Origin: Sphaerisporangium viridialbum
GTDB lineage: Bacteria; Actinomycetota; Actinomycetes; Streptosporangiales; Streptosporangiaceae
DNA length: 64,000 nucleotides
Reading direction: 5' to 3'
Assembly (NCBI RefSeq): GCF_049674955.1
Contig: NZ_CP187232.1
Location: forward strand, 7,130,001 to 7,194,000
Positions 1-8,525 of this stretch are shown here, in pieces; the first letter of the stretch is position 1; the number at the start of each line of letters is the position of its first letter. A program made the position numbers and the translations under genes. The notes under the pieces were generated by a model. The model was not told the origin of the DNA, did not search any database, and saw nothing but the letters and a program-made list of their open reading frames with translations.

Positions 1-2
1 AC

Positions 3-1748
3 CCGCTGCTCGTCGTCGTGACCGGCCCTGGCGGCGGCCAGGCCCCGCCGCCCCCCGCCCGCACTCCCGTGATGTCGGGACCTCCCGAGCTCACCGAGGA
101 GCTGTGGCAGCAGTGGGGCGCCGAGCTGGCCAGGGACCGCGCCGTGGGCTCGCACCGGGTGCTGCGCATCGAGATGGAGGCCAAGGACGCCCCGATCCTG
201 GAGAAGATCAACGTGCCGGTCCGCGGGCGCCGCCGTCCCGTGCTGGCGCACCCGGTCCTCCCGTGGCTGGCGGTGACGGCACTCGTCTCCCTGTCGTTCG
301 TGCGCGTGCTCGCGACGGCCACCACCAACTGCGGCCCCGACATCTGGCGCGCGTCCACGGGCGAGTGCGTCGGCATCAGCGAGGGCGATTTCGTCTTCGA
401 CGAGCACCTCTCCCGCATGCTCGGCGTGATCGACCACCAGAACCGCGCCATCCTGGCCTCCGGCCATCCGTACGCGACGGTGATCTACTTCGGGAAACTC
501 ACCACCACGGGGAAGTCGTCGGTCGGCGCCGGCGACCCGATCACCGACATCCACGGCGAGCTGGCCGGCCTGGTCCTGGAGCAGCGCAAGCTGATCGACA
601 ACAGCGGTGACGGCAGCAAGCTGCAGATGCGCATCCTGATCGCGAACGCGGGGGCCGACTTCCGGTTCGCCGAGGACGTCGCGAGGGAGGCGCTGCGCAG
701 GATCCAGGACGACCCGACCGTCATCGGCGTGGTCGGCCTGGGAGAGAGCAGGCAGCAGGTGCAGGCCGCGATCCAGCTCCTCGCCCGCAAGGCCGTCCCG
801 CTGATCAGCACCACGGCGACGTTCGACGACCTGGGACGCCGGGAGGGCGGCGACGCGTACATCCCCTCGTTCTTCCCGCTGGCGACGCCCAACAGCCGGC
901 TGGCCGACGTGGCCGCGCGGTGGGCCCGCGAGGGCCTGCCCCAGCAGGGCATCCCGCCCGCCCGCACGGCGGCCGTCTTCACCGACACCATGCTGAGCGA
1001 CCTGTTCAGCAGGGATCTCGGCGCCAGGTTCGTCCGCGCCTTCGGCAAGGGGGCGACGTCGGCCGGGTACGCCAACGCGGCCGGGCTGGAGGAGAAGGTC
1101 ACCGACGTGTGCACCCGGCCCGAGAAGCCCGACCTGGTGTACTACGCCGGCCGCACCGCGCAGTTCGGGGCCTTCATCGACGCGATCGCCAAGTCGCAGT
1201 GCCACCAGCTCACGGTCATGGCCAACGACGACATCACCCAGTACGTCAACGACCACGAGCTCCAGCTCGGCCGGAACAACCGCGTGCGGGTGACGTACGT
1301 CGCGCTGGCGTCGCCGAGCGCCTGGGACTCCGTCCCCCGGCGGTTCAAGACCGACTTCTTCCAGGAGTTCGACGCGCTGGTCACGTCCCTCCACATGGAC
1401 AGGCTGCCGAGGACCGAGGTGCCGTCCAAGGAGTACGCGGTGCAGGCCCAGGACGCGGCCGAGGCGCTCATGCGGGCGGCCCAGGTGGCGTTCTCCGGCC
1501 AGGGAGGCCCCTCGGCCGTCGACGGCGGTCCTGGCGTGGTCGAGCGGGGAGGCGTGCTGCTGGCACTGGAGAAGCTGGAGGTGATCGACGGCGACAGCGG
1601 GCTGGTCAAGCTGCACGGCGCCCCGGACGGGCGGCACGCACTCGACCGCCCGATCTTGCTGGTCACCGTGAACCCCGAGGGCCGGCAGGTGGTGATCCGC
1701 CAGTGCGGCCGCCTCTACGCGCAGCAGCCGCCGAGCCCCACCTGCTGA
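3..1748 (+). CDS. Membrane-anchored type-1 periplasmic-binding-like protein (5' end outside window)
   Basis: The reading frame is open to the left edge, so this is the C-terminal part of a longer protein; a GTG at 18 is in frame but has no ribosome-binding site and lies in a Gly/Pro-rich stretch. About 80-98 residues after that GTG there is one hydrophobic segment (LPWLAVTALVSLSFV), followed by a roughly 470-residue extracytoplasmic domain. This has features of type-1 periplasmic-binding folds, such as GVVGLGESRQQVQAA followed by VPLISTTATFDDL, as in branched-chain amino-acid receptors. I infer a receptor/sensor: cytoplasmic N-terminal part upstream of the window, one transmembrane helix, ligand-binding-like outer domain. 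No transporter genes adjoin it. The family is fairly sure; ligand and N-terminal domain are unknown. Confidence 0.75.
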   Translation, partial: PLLVVVTGPGGGQAPPPPARTPVMSGPPELTEELWQQWGAELARDRAVGSHRVLRIEMEAKDAPILEKINVPVRGRRRPVLAHPVLPWLAVTALVSLSFVRVLATATTNCGPDIWRASTGECVGISEGDFVFDEHLSRMLGVIDHQNRAILASGHPYATVIYFGKLTTTGKSSVGAGDPITDIHGELAGLVLEQRKLIDNSGDGSKLQMRILIANAGADFRFAEDVAREALRRIQDDPTVIGVVGLGESRQQVQAAIQLLARKAVPLISTTATFDDLGRREGGDAYIPSFFPLATPNSRLADVAARWAREGLPQQGIPPARTAAVFTDTMLSDLFSRDLGARFVRAFGKGATSAGYANAAGLEEKVTDVCTRPEKPDLVYYAGRTAQFGAFIDAIAKSQCHQLTVMANDDITQYVNDHELQLGRNNRVRVTYVALASPSAWDSVPRRFKTDFFQEFDALVTSLHMDRLPRTEVPSKEYAVQAQDAAEALMRAAQVAFSGQGGPSAVDGGPGVVERGGVLLALEKLEVIDGDSGLVKLHGAPDGRHALDRPILLVTVNPEGRQVVIRQCGRLYAQQPPSPTC

Positions 1749-1758
1749 TCGCCCCAGG

Positions 1759-2154
1759 TCAGATCTGGCCGCTCACGGTGGTGCCCTCGCCGACGACGCT
1801 GTTGATCGTCAGCGTGCCCCCGACCTCGCTGAAGCGCCGCTTCATCGCGTCCATGCCCCGGCCCGTACGGCCCGGCGGGAAACCGATGCCGTTGTCGCTG
1901 ACGGTCAGCCTCAGCCCTCCGCGCCCCGTGGTGAGGGCGACGGACAGGGTGTGCGCGCCGCTGTGCCGCTCGACGTTGGTCAGGGCCTCCAGCACCACCG
2001 CGTACACGGCGTCGGCGACCGGCCCGGTCACCCGCTCCTTGGGCATCGCCCAGACCTCGACGGTGATGCCGGTGCGCTCGGACCATTCCGTCAGGTAGTC
2101 CTCGATCGCCCGCGCCAGGCTTCGCTTTCCGCGCATGCGCAACTCTTCGTACAA
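1759..2154 (-). CDS. Stand-alone histidine-kinase-type ATPase domain
   Basis: About 131 residues containing only the HATPase_c part of a NarL-type sensor kinase: N-box VVLEALTNVERHSGAH, G1-like DNGIGFPPG, and a C-terminal GGTLTINSVVGEGTTV. No sensor or histidine-bearing dimerisation domain is visible. The frame continues upstream to 2352, but that stretch does not look coding. I chose TTG at 2154 because AGGAGG lies 9 nt upstream; ATG at 2136 is the alternative. No response regulator is adjacent; the nearest NarL-type regulator, at 19649-20311, is also orphan. It may be a kinase remnant, a diffusible ATPase/anti-sigma-like protein, or a kinase working with a separate DHp protein. It converges on the preceding gene with a 10-bp gap. 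Confidence 0.6.
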   Translation of the reverse strand: MYEELRMRGKRSLARAIEDYLTEWSERTGITVEVWAMPKERVTGPVADAVYAVVLEALTNVERHSGAHTLSVALTTGRGGLRLTVSDNGIGFPPGRTGRGMDAMKRRFSEVGGTLTINSVVGEGTTVSGQI

Positions 2155-2428
2155 CTCCCCAACCCTCCTCGGCGCACCGCTCCGGGCTACGTGACCCGGC
2201 CCCACCGCGTCGCCCGATGAGTGGCGGGCGACGCTACCGACGCGTGCTGAAGAGCGGTTGGAAATCGCTTGGGGTAGAGGCGAAGCCACCCCGGTGGGCC
2301 CGTCTGCCGAAAGCCCGCCCAAGGTATCTATGCCCGAACTCCTTGATGCCACGCTACCCGCAGGTAGGCATCAGCGCGCTCGGGAGACGGCAGACCTTCC
2401 CCTTGCGGTCACAGCGGGGTGGCCCGGG

Positions 2429-4474
2429 CTACTCTCTGTTGCTCTTGTCGAGCTTGGCGAGATAGGCGTTGTAGGCGTCCAGCTCGGCGTCCCCGGTGCC
2501 GCCCTCCTTGGCGGCGCGGGCGTCGGCCCGCCGGTCGGAGCGCCTGGCCGTGCGGTCGTCGTCGCGGTACCACTGGAAGGCGAGCGCGATCAGCACGATC
2601 AGCGTGGGGATCTCGCCGAACGCCCAGGCGATGGCCCCGCCGGTGCTCTGGTCGGCGAGCGCGGGGTCGCCCCAGGTGCGTCCGAGCTGGTCGTACCACT
2701 CGGAGGCCACGACCGTGCCCATGTTCATCAGCGCGATGCCGAAGAACGCGTGGAACGGCATGGTGACGAAGAGCAGCAGCAGGCGCCCGAAGTACGGCAG
2801 CTTGGTCGGCGCGGGGTCCACTCCGATGATCACCCAGAAGAACAGGCATCCGCTGAGCAGGAAGTGGAGGGTCATCGCGATGTGCCCGAGGTGCTCCTCC
2901 ATGGCGGCGGCGAAGAGCGGTGTGAAGTAAAGGGCGTACGTCGAGACGATGAAGATGGCGGTGGCGATCGCCGGATGGGTGACGACCTTGGTGATCCTGC
3001 TGTGCAGGATCGTGACGACCCACTCGCGCGGGCCCCGGTCGCCCCTGCGGGCGGCGGGCTTGAGCGCCCGCAGGGCCAGGGTCGCCGGGGCGCCCAGCAC
3101 CAGGAAGATCGGCACCAGCATCGACAGGATCATGTGCTCGGTCATGTGCACGCTGAACAGCACAGGGGCGTACCTGGCGACCCCGCTCTGCGTGACGAGG
3201 ACGAGCAGGAGCACGCCGACGGCCCAGCTGATCGTGCGGCCGCGCGGCCAGCGGTCGCCGCGGCGCGCCAGGCGTACGACGCCCGCGCCGTAGAGGCCGG
3301 CCAGCAGGCCCGCCAGGACCGCGAAGAACAGGTCGAACCACCACAGCGTGAGGAGGTTCCCGATGGAGACCGGCGGCGGGATGAGGTAGCCCAGCAGCTC
3401 GAAGGCGCGGTCGACCGGAAGGTCGAGCGGCGGCGGGGCGGTGCGCGAGAGCGCGACGGCGAGGCCGACCGCCACCAGCATGATCAGGCCCTCGACGCCG
3501 GCGAGCCTGGTGAAGGCACCGGGCTTGCCCGCGGACAGCGCGGGCAGGGTGCGCCCGCGGTGCCACCAGCCGACCACTCCGAGACCGGCGAACGCGACGA
3601 CCTTGGCGAGGACGATCAGCCCGTAGGAGGTGGTGAAGATCTCCTGGATCGACGTCAGCCGGGCGATCGCGCTGAACACCCCGGACAGGCCGACGCCGGC
3701 GAAGCACCACAGCGCCATGCGGGAGAACCGGTGCGCGGCGAGGTCGAGGTGCGGCTCGCCCCGCAGGGCGTGCGCGCAGAGCAGCAGGAGCCCGCCGACC
3801 CACAGCGACAGCACCAGCAGGTGCAGCGCGACGCTGGTCGTGGCGAGCCCGTGGTTCGGCGCGGAGGAGGAGTGGCCGGTCAGCGCGGGGGGCATCAGCG
3901 TGGCCAGTGCGAGGAGCAGCAGCCCTCCGGAGGCCCCGGCGGTGATCGCTCCGCGCGAGAACAGCGCGATGGCCGTGCCGAACAGCACGACGAGGGTCAG
4001 CGCGATGCCCTGGGGCACCTGGCTGGCGTAGCTGGTGAGCTCCTCGCCGCCGAGGACGTCGGTGACCGGCGTGCCCAGCGTCTCGGACAGGCTGAACACC
4101 AGCGTGGAGGCCGCCGCCAGGGCCCAGCCGAGGCCGGTCCACGAAGCGGCCCTGACGTAGCCGAGCGCGGGCTTGCCGAGCAGGCCCTTGTCGTTCGGGA
4201 GAAGCGCGGTGGCGAGGAGCAGCAGGCCGACGGTGAGGACGCCCATGACGTCCATGGTCAGCTTGGACACGGGAAGCGCCCAGCGGGTGAGCGTGCCCTC
4301 GTCGGGCAGCCCGGGGATGATGCGCGGGGTCGCCGCGCCGCCGACGATCATGGCCACGACCAGGCCGCCGAGCGCCACACAGACGCCCGCGACCGCGAGA
4401 CGGGCGGCCCTGCCCGCCGCGTCGGCCGCCGGCTCCACGCTCACGGGCCGTCTGCTCGCGGGCTGCTTGCTCAC
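2429..4474 (-). CDS. CopD-CtaG fusion membrane protein (copper handling / cytochrome oxidase assembly)
   Basis: About 681 residues, almost entirely transmembrane helices. The N-terminal half (roughly 20-330) resembles the CopD copper-import family, with HLLVLSLWVGGLLLL. The second half (roughly 350-620) resembles the caa3-oxidase assembly factor CtaG, with FSVHMTEHMILSMLVP and MPFHAFFGIALMNMG carrying conserved His/Met. The tail is charged and cytoplasmic. GTG at 4474 overlaps the stop of copC as GTGA, giving translational coupling; an upstream in-frame start would run into copC. With CopC secreted, the pair probably passes copper to the membrane for cytochrome oxidase or other cuproenzymes. 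This fused architecture is common in actinobacteria; direction of transport is not shown by the sequence. Confidence 0.85.
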   Translation of the reverse strand: MSKQPASRRPVSVEPAADAAGRAARLAVAGVCVALGGLVVAMIVGGAATPRIIPGLPDEGTLTRWALPVSKLTMDVMGVLTVGLLLLATALLPNDKGLLGKPALGYVRAASWTGLGWALAAASTLVFSLSETLGTPVTDVLGGEELTSYASQVPQGIALTLVVLFGTAIALFSRGAITAGASGGLLLLALATLMPPALTGHSSSAPNHGLATTSVALHLLVLSLWVGGLLLLCAHALRGEPHLDLAAHRFSRMALWCFAGVGLSGVFSAIARLTSIQEIFTTSYGLIVLAKVVAFAGLGVVGWWHRGRTLPALSAGKPGAFTRLAGVEGLIMLVAVGLAVALSRTAPPPLDLPVDRAFELLGYLIPPPVSIGNLLTLWWFDLFFAVLAGLLAGLYGAGVVRLARRGDRWPRGRTISWAVGVLLLVLVTQSGVARYAPVLFSVHMTEHMILSMLVPIFLVLGAPATLALRALKPAARRGDRGPREWVVTILHSRITKVVTHPAIATAIFIVSTYALYFTPLFAAAMEEHLGHIAMTLHFLLSGCLFFWVIIGVDPAPTKLPYFGRLLLLFVTMPFHAFFGIALMNMGTVVASEWYDQLGRTWGDPALADQSTGGAIAWAFGEIPTLIVLIALAFQWYRDDDRTARRSDRRADARAAKEGGTGDAELDAYNAYLAKLDKSNRE

Positions 4475-5055
4475 GGCTTCTTCCGCAGGCTGATGACCAT
4501 GCCGATGCCGATGCCCGCGATGCCGAAGACGACGATCCACACCCAGGCGGGGATGCCCCCGCTCTTCTGCTCCTCCTGCCGTGCGGCGGGAGTGGCGTTC
4601 ACGGAGGTGGGCGTCGCGGCGGCCGAGGGGCTCGCGACGGCGGTGCTCTCCTGCGTGGAGGGGACCGGCGAGGCGGACGGCGAGGCCTTCGGGGCCTTCA
4701 CCGTGAAGGGGATCTCCCCCTCGATGGGGTGCCCGTCGTCGGAGACCACCCGCCAGGCGATGGTGTACTTCCCGGACGGGAGGGCTCCCGCGACCTTCTG
4801 GATGACCTTCGGCCCGTCGGTCCTGGGCTTGCCCTCCTGGTGCGCCTGGCCCCCGGCGTCGCGCACCAGCACGACGGGGAATCGCACGGCCTCGTTGAAC
4901 GTCAGCGTCACCGAGTCGAGACTCTCGACAGTGGCACCCTTTTCGGGGTCGCTGCTCCTGAGCGCCGTGTGGGCCAGGGCCGGCGACGCGAAGGCCGTGC
5001 CCAGCACGACGGCGACGACGAGCGCGAGCGCGGCGGCAAGCGGGGAAGTCCTCAT
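4471..5055 (-). CDS. CopC-domain secreted/membrane-anchored copper-binding protein
   Basis: 194 residues: signal peptide (about 1-28, ending ALA|HTALRSSDP), CopC beta-sandwich to about residue 120, Ser/Thr/Pro/Ala-rich linker, and a C-terminal helix (WVWIVVFGIAGIGIGMVI) with an RKKP tail. The histidine immediately after the signal-peptide site and that of DDGHPIEGEIPF are the positions CopC proteins use for Cu(II), so the site looks intact. It is first in a two-gene operon with the CopD-CtaG fusion. Upstream of the ATG, an imperfect palindrome TAGCACCCTAAGGCTA (about 5055-5070) overlaps TAGCCT/TAGGGT -10-like sequences and could be a metal-regulator site; this is weak. Confidence 0.88.
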   Translation of the reverse strand: MRTSPLAAALALVVAVVLGTAFASPALAHTALRSSDPEKGATVESLDSVTLTFNEAVRFPVVLVRDAGGQAHQEGKPRTDGPKVIQKVAGALPSGKYTIAWRVVSDDGHPIEGEIPFTVKAPKASPSASPVPSTQESTAVASPSAAATPTSVNATPAARQEEQKSGGIPAWVWIVVFGIAGIGIGMVISLRKKP

Positions 5056-5182
5056 AGCACCCTAAGGCTACTCAGGTGAGGGGCCGGTCCTTACCGTGCC
5101 GTCGCCCACCTGCTCGACGCGTCCCCGAGCCGTGGAGCCCGGGCGCCTTCCGGGCGGGGGCGGCACGGCTCGGTGAGGTGTC

Positions 5183-6475
5183 CTACAGGCCGGCGCTGGC
5201 GAGCGCCCGGTGGTAGGCGGCCTCGGTGGCCTCGCCGTCGTCAAGCTGCTCCAGGGCCTTGGCCGCGGTCAGCCAGCCCTCCGCCGCCCTGCGCGAGGAC
5301 GGCACGTGCGCCAGCAGCTCCTCGACCTTGGCCAGCTCGGCCGCGGCCTCCTCAGAGCGGCTCAGCCTGAGCAGGGCGTTGCCGATGACCAGGTGGGCGT
5401 CGAGCCGGAGGGTACGGGCTCGCTCGTCCAGAAGGTCCCTGCCGCGGCTGGCGTAGGCGACGGCCTTGGCGGGGTCGCCGAGCACGATCTCGGCCTTGGC
5501 CAGCTCGACGGCACAGCGTGCCGTGTCGACCGTGCTCGCCGAGGACTCGGCCAGCTCGCGCTCGACCCGCAGGAACAGGTCGCGGCAGGCTTCGGCCTGC
5601 TCAGGACGGACCCGCAGCAGGAGGATGGCGTACGACAGCCGCAGGCGGGCGAGGTTGCGGGGCTCGCCGTTCTCCGACTGCACCGCGAGTGCCCGCTCGG
5701 TCAGGGCCAGGGCCTCCTCGCCGCGGCCGGTCTGCTCGGCGACGACGGCGGCGTTCCAGCAGGCCGCGACGGTGGCGCGGGGAGTGCCGAGCATCTCGGC
5801 CGCCGCCAGCAGCTCGGCGGCGAACTGGCGCGCCCTCAGCAGGTCGCCGCGCACGATGTAGGCGCCGAGCAGGGTCGCGCCCAGCTCGACGAGGTCGTCG
5901 TTCCACGCCGGCCTGCGCAGCCCGAGAAGCATCTCCTCACCGACACGGACGGCCGGGCCGAGGTCGCCGCGCTCGCGGTAGCACCGGGACAGCGCGACCG
6001 CGACGGCGACCGCCTGGTCGGGGGGCAGCGTCTCCCCGCTCGACTCGCTGAGCCGCGACAGGACGCTGATCGCCTCGTCGAGTTCGCCGCACGCCTCGCT
6101 GGCGAGCGCGTAGCCGTACTCGGCCTGCTGCCGCAGGGAGGCGAGACCCGCGAGGCTGCCGTCACCGAGCAGCTCGGCGTAGCGGCGGCGGGCCTCGGCG
6201 ACCTCGCCGTTGTCCAGGGCGAGGGCGGCGTAACGGAGGCCGAGTTCCAAATCCTGCATCTGCTCGGCGGTGACCCCGTTGATCAGATAAGTTAGGGAAC
6301 ACTCGAGCTTCGCCGCCAGCAGTTCCAGAACGGCCGCAGTCGGCGTACGCTTGCCGCTCTCGATAAGTGATACATAGCTATCGGACAATTCAGGGTGTGC
6401 CAACTGCGCCTGCGATAGACCACGCTGGCGGCGAATCGTCTTGATTCGCTGACCTACCAGATCTTGACCAGTCAC
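5183..6475 (-). CDS. XRE-family regulator with C-terminal TPR superhelix (RRNPP-like)
   Basis: About 430 residues. Residues 4-65 form a Cro/C1 helix-turn-helix (LVGQRIKTIRRQRGLSQAQL, then SYVSLIESGKRTP). The rest, about 75-430, is a chain of TPR-like helical pairs (such as ALDNGEVAEARRRYAELLG and EQTGRGEEALALTERALAVQ). This HTH plus TPR layout is that of RRNPP regulators (PlcR, NprR, Rgg, AimR), whose TPR domain binds short secreted peptides; XRE-TPR proteins in actinobacteria are largely uncharacterised. GTG at 6475 is chosen because AAGGGG lies 5 nt upstream and longer starts would run into the divergent gene. The peptide gene at 6530 is read away from it with only 54 bp between starts. Regulation of that gene by this protein is inference. 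Confidence 0.85.
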   Translation of the reverse strand: MTGQDLVGQRIKTIRRQRGLSQAQLAHPELSDSYVSLIESGKRTPTAAVLELLAAKLECSLTYLINGVTAEQMQDLELGLRYAALALDNGEVAEARRRYAELLGDGSLAGLASLRQQAEYGYALASEACGELDEAISVLSRLSESSGETLPPDQAVAVAVALSRCYRERGDLGPAVRVGEEMLLGLRRPAWNDDLVELGATLLGAYIVRGDLLRARQFAAELLAAAEMLGTPRATVAACWNAAVVAEQTGRGEEALALTERALAVQSENGEPRNLARLRLSYAILLLRVRPEQAEACRDLFLRVERELAESSASTVDTARCAVELAKAEIVLGDPAKAVAYASRGRDLLDERARTLRLDAHLVIGNALLRLSRSEEAAAELAKVEELLAHVPSSRRAAEGWLTAAKALEQLDDGEATEAAYHRALASAGL

Positions 6476-6529
6476 CAGCACCCCTTGATGATGTAATCCC
6501 ACGACAGACACTATCGACGGGAGTTTGCC

Positions 6530-6664
6530 ATGCGTCGCCGCCGGCTCGCCTTGTCTGCCCTAACTGTCCTGTTCGCGGCCACTTTGGGCCTCGCAGGTCA
6601 TGCTACGGCCGCAACCGCTACCGCGTCTTCCCTTATGAAGGTCCAAGACTCGTTGTGCTGCTGA
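6530..6664 (+). CDS. 44-residue secreted peptide precursor, divergent from the XRE-TPR regulator
   Basis: Small open frame found by eye. ATG at 6530 has GGGAG 6 nt upstream; stop TGA at 6662. The product starts MRRRRLALSALTVLFAATLG, a textbook signal peptide: four Arg, about 16 hydrophobic residues, then Ala/Thr with possible cleavage after HATA or TATA. The mature part would be about 12-20 residues ending SLMKVQDSLCC. Codon use is less GC3-biased than neighbours, as often seen in signal peptides and short genes. It faces the XRE-TPR gene and ends 9 bp before the convergent pucR stop, so it fills the space completely. By analogy with PlcR/PapR- or NprR-type pairs it may encode a pheromone; alternatively a small secreted protein of unrelated role. 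Confidence 0.6.
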   Translation: MRRRRLALSALTVLFAATLGLAGHATAATATASSLMKVQDSLCC

Positions 6665-6672
6665 TTTGTGAC

Positions 6673-8409
6673 TCAACCGGCACGTAGAGCGAGAAAGAGG
6701 TCGACCCTGTCCTCCATTGCGGACAGGTCTCGGCCGGTCAGCTCCTCTACACGCCGGATGCGGTAGCGCACTGTGTTCACATGCACGTGCATTTGCTCCG
6801 CGCACGCGTTCCACGACCCGGCACAGTCGAGGAAGGTCCCGAGCGTGCGGACCAACTCCGACTGATGCCTGCGGTCGTAGGCGAAGAGCGGGGCCAGCAC
6901 GCGATCCGCGAAGGATCTGCGCACGTTGTCGGGAACCGTGGCCAGCAAGAGAACATGTGTGTAGATCTCATCGCTGGTCACCACCCCTCCCCCGCGTGCT
7001 TCCGCCATGCGCCGCGCGTGGCCCGCTTCCTCGGCGCCACCGCGGATGGCTCCGGGGCCGATCAGGCCTGCGCTCACACCGACTGACACTCTCGTCCTCG
7101 GCAGGGCCGCCTGAAGTGTCGCCACCCTGCCCCCCAACAGGTCGAGAAGCGCTTGCACGCTACGCTGCACTTGCGATCGAGTTTGCACTTGCACGTTACT
7201 CCGCACGCGCGCCGTGGTCCAGGGGACGTTTCCGGCACTGATCCCGGTTTCCGGCACCGCCCCTGACTCCTTTCCGGCCCGGCTCCCGCCCGTTCGCCCG
7301 GCCTCCTTTCCGCCCGGTTTTTCGGCCTCGTTTACGGCCCCGCCGATATTCGCCTTTCGAGGCTGGTCTTCCGGCGCCTCGATCAGCGGGACCAGCGCGA
7401 CCGCTCCGTCCGCCCCCGCGGCGGCGACCACCCTGCGGTCCAGCAGCTCCTCGATCACCTGGCCGCCGAGCACGGCGGGGTCGGGCCCCTCGGTGGCGCC
7501 GGGCCGGGTGACGGTCGCCGTCACCACCGCGTACGGACGCGTGGCGTCGATCCCGCACGTGCGCAGCCGCGCGGCCACCTCGGCGGGGTCGGCCTCGCCG
7601 GAGCAGGCGAGCGCGATCAACTCCTCGGCGAGGCGCCGCTCGACCCTGCGGCCCTCCTCGGCGCGGCCGCGCTCCAGCGCCACGCAGGCCGCGAGCTCGA
7701 AGCCGGTGTCCGCGTCGGCGAGCAGGTCGGCGTCGCAGACCAGCGCCCACCCCGCCGCCCGGTGCGCCCGGTCGACCCCGAACAGCGTGAACGGCCCCTG
7801 CGGGGTCGTCACCAGATGGGGCAGCCGCGTGGCCGACAGGTACTCCCGCGCGAGCCGTACGGGGAGGTCTCCTTCGAGCCGTCCCGCGATGACCGTGCCC
7901 GTCGAGGAGATCACGGCGCCGTTGACGCCCAGCTCCTCGGCCGTCAGTGCGAAGAGCTCGTCCAGGCCCGCGCCGTCGGCCACGGCGGCGACGATCCGGC
8001 GGTGCCGGCCGAGAGCGCCGCGCAGGTCCACGGCCCTGGCCCCGGCCAGGCGGGTCTCCACCAGCTCGCTGAGCGTGCGGAAGGACACCTCGGTCGGCAC
8101 GTCCAGCAGGGGGAGGTCGTGCTCGCGGCACGCCTCCACCACGTCGTCCGGCACGACGCCCAGCCAGGCCCTGCCCGCGCCCAGCGCCGCCACCTTCGCG
8201 GCGGCGAGGATCTCGACGAACCGCCGGGAGTCCTCGGGGTCCCTGCGCCACATCAGCCCCGTGAGCACCAGCTCTCCCCCGGACAGGTAGCGTCCCGGAT
8301 CGGGCAGGTCGGTGATGTGCACGCCGGTGAACCGCCGGTCCGCATGCTCGGGATCCGACAGCAGGCCGAGCCCGAGCTGGTCCATCGCGAGCAGTTCTCG
8401 TATACGCAC
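6673..8409 (-). CDS. pucR: PucR-family transcriptional regulator
   Basis: 578 residues with the PucR layout: N-terminal purine-catabolism domain (about 1-125, with TDLPDPGRYLSGGELVLTGL), central GGDEF-like/CdaR region, and C-terminal PucR-type helix-turn-helix (about 520-570, NACAEQMHVHVNTVRYRIRR). It is transcribed away from the xanthine dehydrogenase gene across a 116-bp gap, the usual setting for control of purine breakdown; whether it activates or represses is not visible. Odd feature: residues about 345-420 form a low-complexity Gly/Lys/Glu insert ending in Val-Gln repeats (NVQVQTRSQVQRSVQ), encoded by a TTGCAC repeat array (7153-7194) that recurs at 57679-57751. Confidence 0.85.
   Translation of the reverse strand: MRIRELLAMDQLGLGLLSDPEHADRRFTGVHITDLPDPGRYLSGGELVLTGLMWRRDPEDSRRFVEILAAAKVAALGAGRAWLGVVPDDVVEACREHDLPLLDVPTEVSFRTLSELVETRLAGARAVDLRGALGRHRRIVAAVADGAGLDELFALTAEELGVNGAVISSTGTVIAGRLEGDLPVRLAREYLSATRLPHLVTTPQGPFTLFGVDRAHRAAGWALVCDADLLADADTGFELAACVALERGRAEEGRRVERRLAEELIALACSGEADPAEVAARLRTCGIDATRPYAVVTATVTRPGATEGPDPAVLGGQVIEELLDRRVVAAAGADGAVALVPLIEAPEDQPRKANIGGAVNEAEKPGGKEAGRTGGSRAGKESGAVPETGISAGNVPWTTARVRSNVQVQTRSQVQRSVQALLDLLGGRVATLQAALPRTRVSVGVSAGLIGPGAIRGGAEEAGHARRMAEARGGGVVTSDEIYTHVLLLATVPDNVRRSFADRVLAPLFAYDRRHQSELVRTLGTFLDCAGSWNACAEQMHVHVNTVRYRIRRVEELTGRDLSAMEDRVDLFLALRAG
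7153..7206. repeat. TTGCAC direct-repeat element inside pucR (copy A)
   Basis: On the + strand, hexamers related to TTGCAC start at 7153, 7165, 7171, 7183 and 7189, all in steps of 6 or 12 bp, with CCGCAC at 7201. The segment starting CTGCAC aligns with the array at 57692 onward: hexamers at +0, +6, +18, +24 and +36 in both. Inside pucR it encodes Val-Gln repeats on the opposite strand. It could be a protein-binding array or a dispersed repeat that landed in a tolerant loop. Confidence 0.5.
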
Positions 8410-8525
8410 AGTCCCAGGCTATCCGCGCGTCTTTGGACGAACCTACAAGTCCTGTCCCGGGCCCGCCGCGGCGTTTCGCGGGTGCGCCTATTGGCGGCCC
8501 TGAGCTGGGCTGATGTACTGCCCGT

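Noticed and set aside
2258..5065. A long plus-strand open frame opposite the CopC and CopD-CtaG genes
   Set aside because: Its translation is low-complexity Gly/Arg/Asp/Glu/Gln/Pro without any domain; it is the antisense shadow typical of very GC-rich coding DNA, while the minus strand encodes recognisable membrane proteins.
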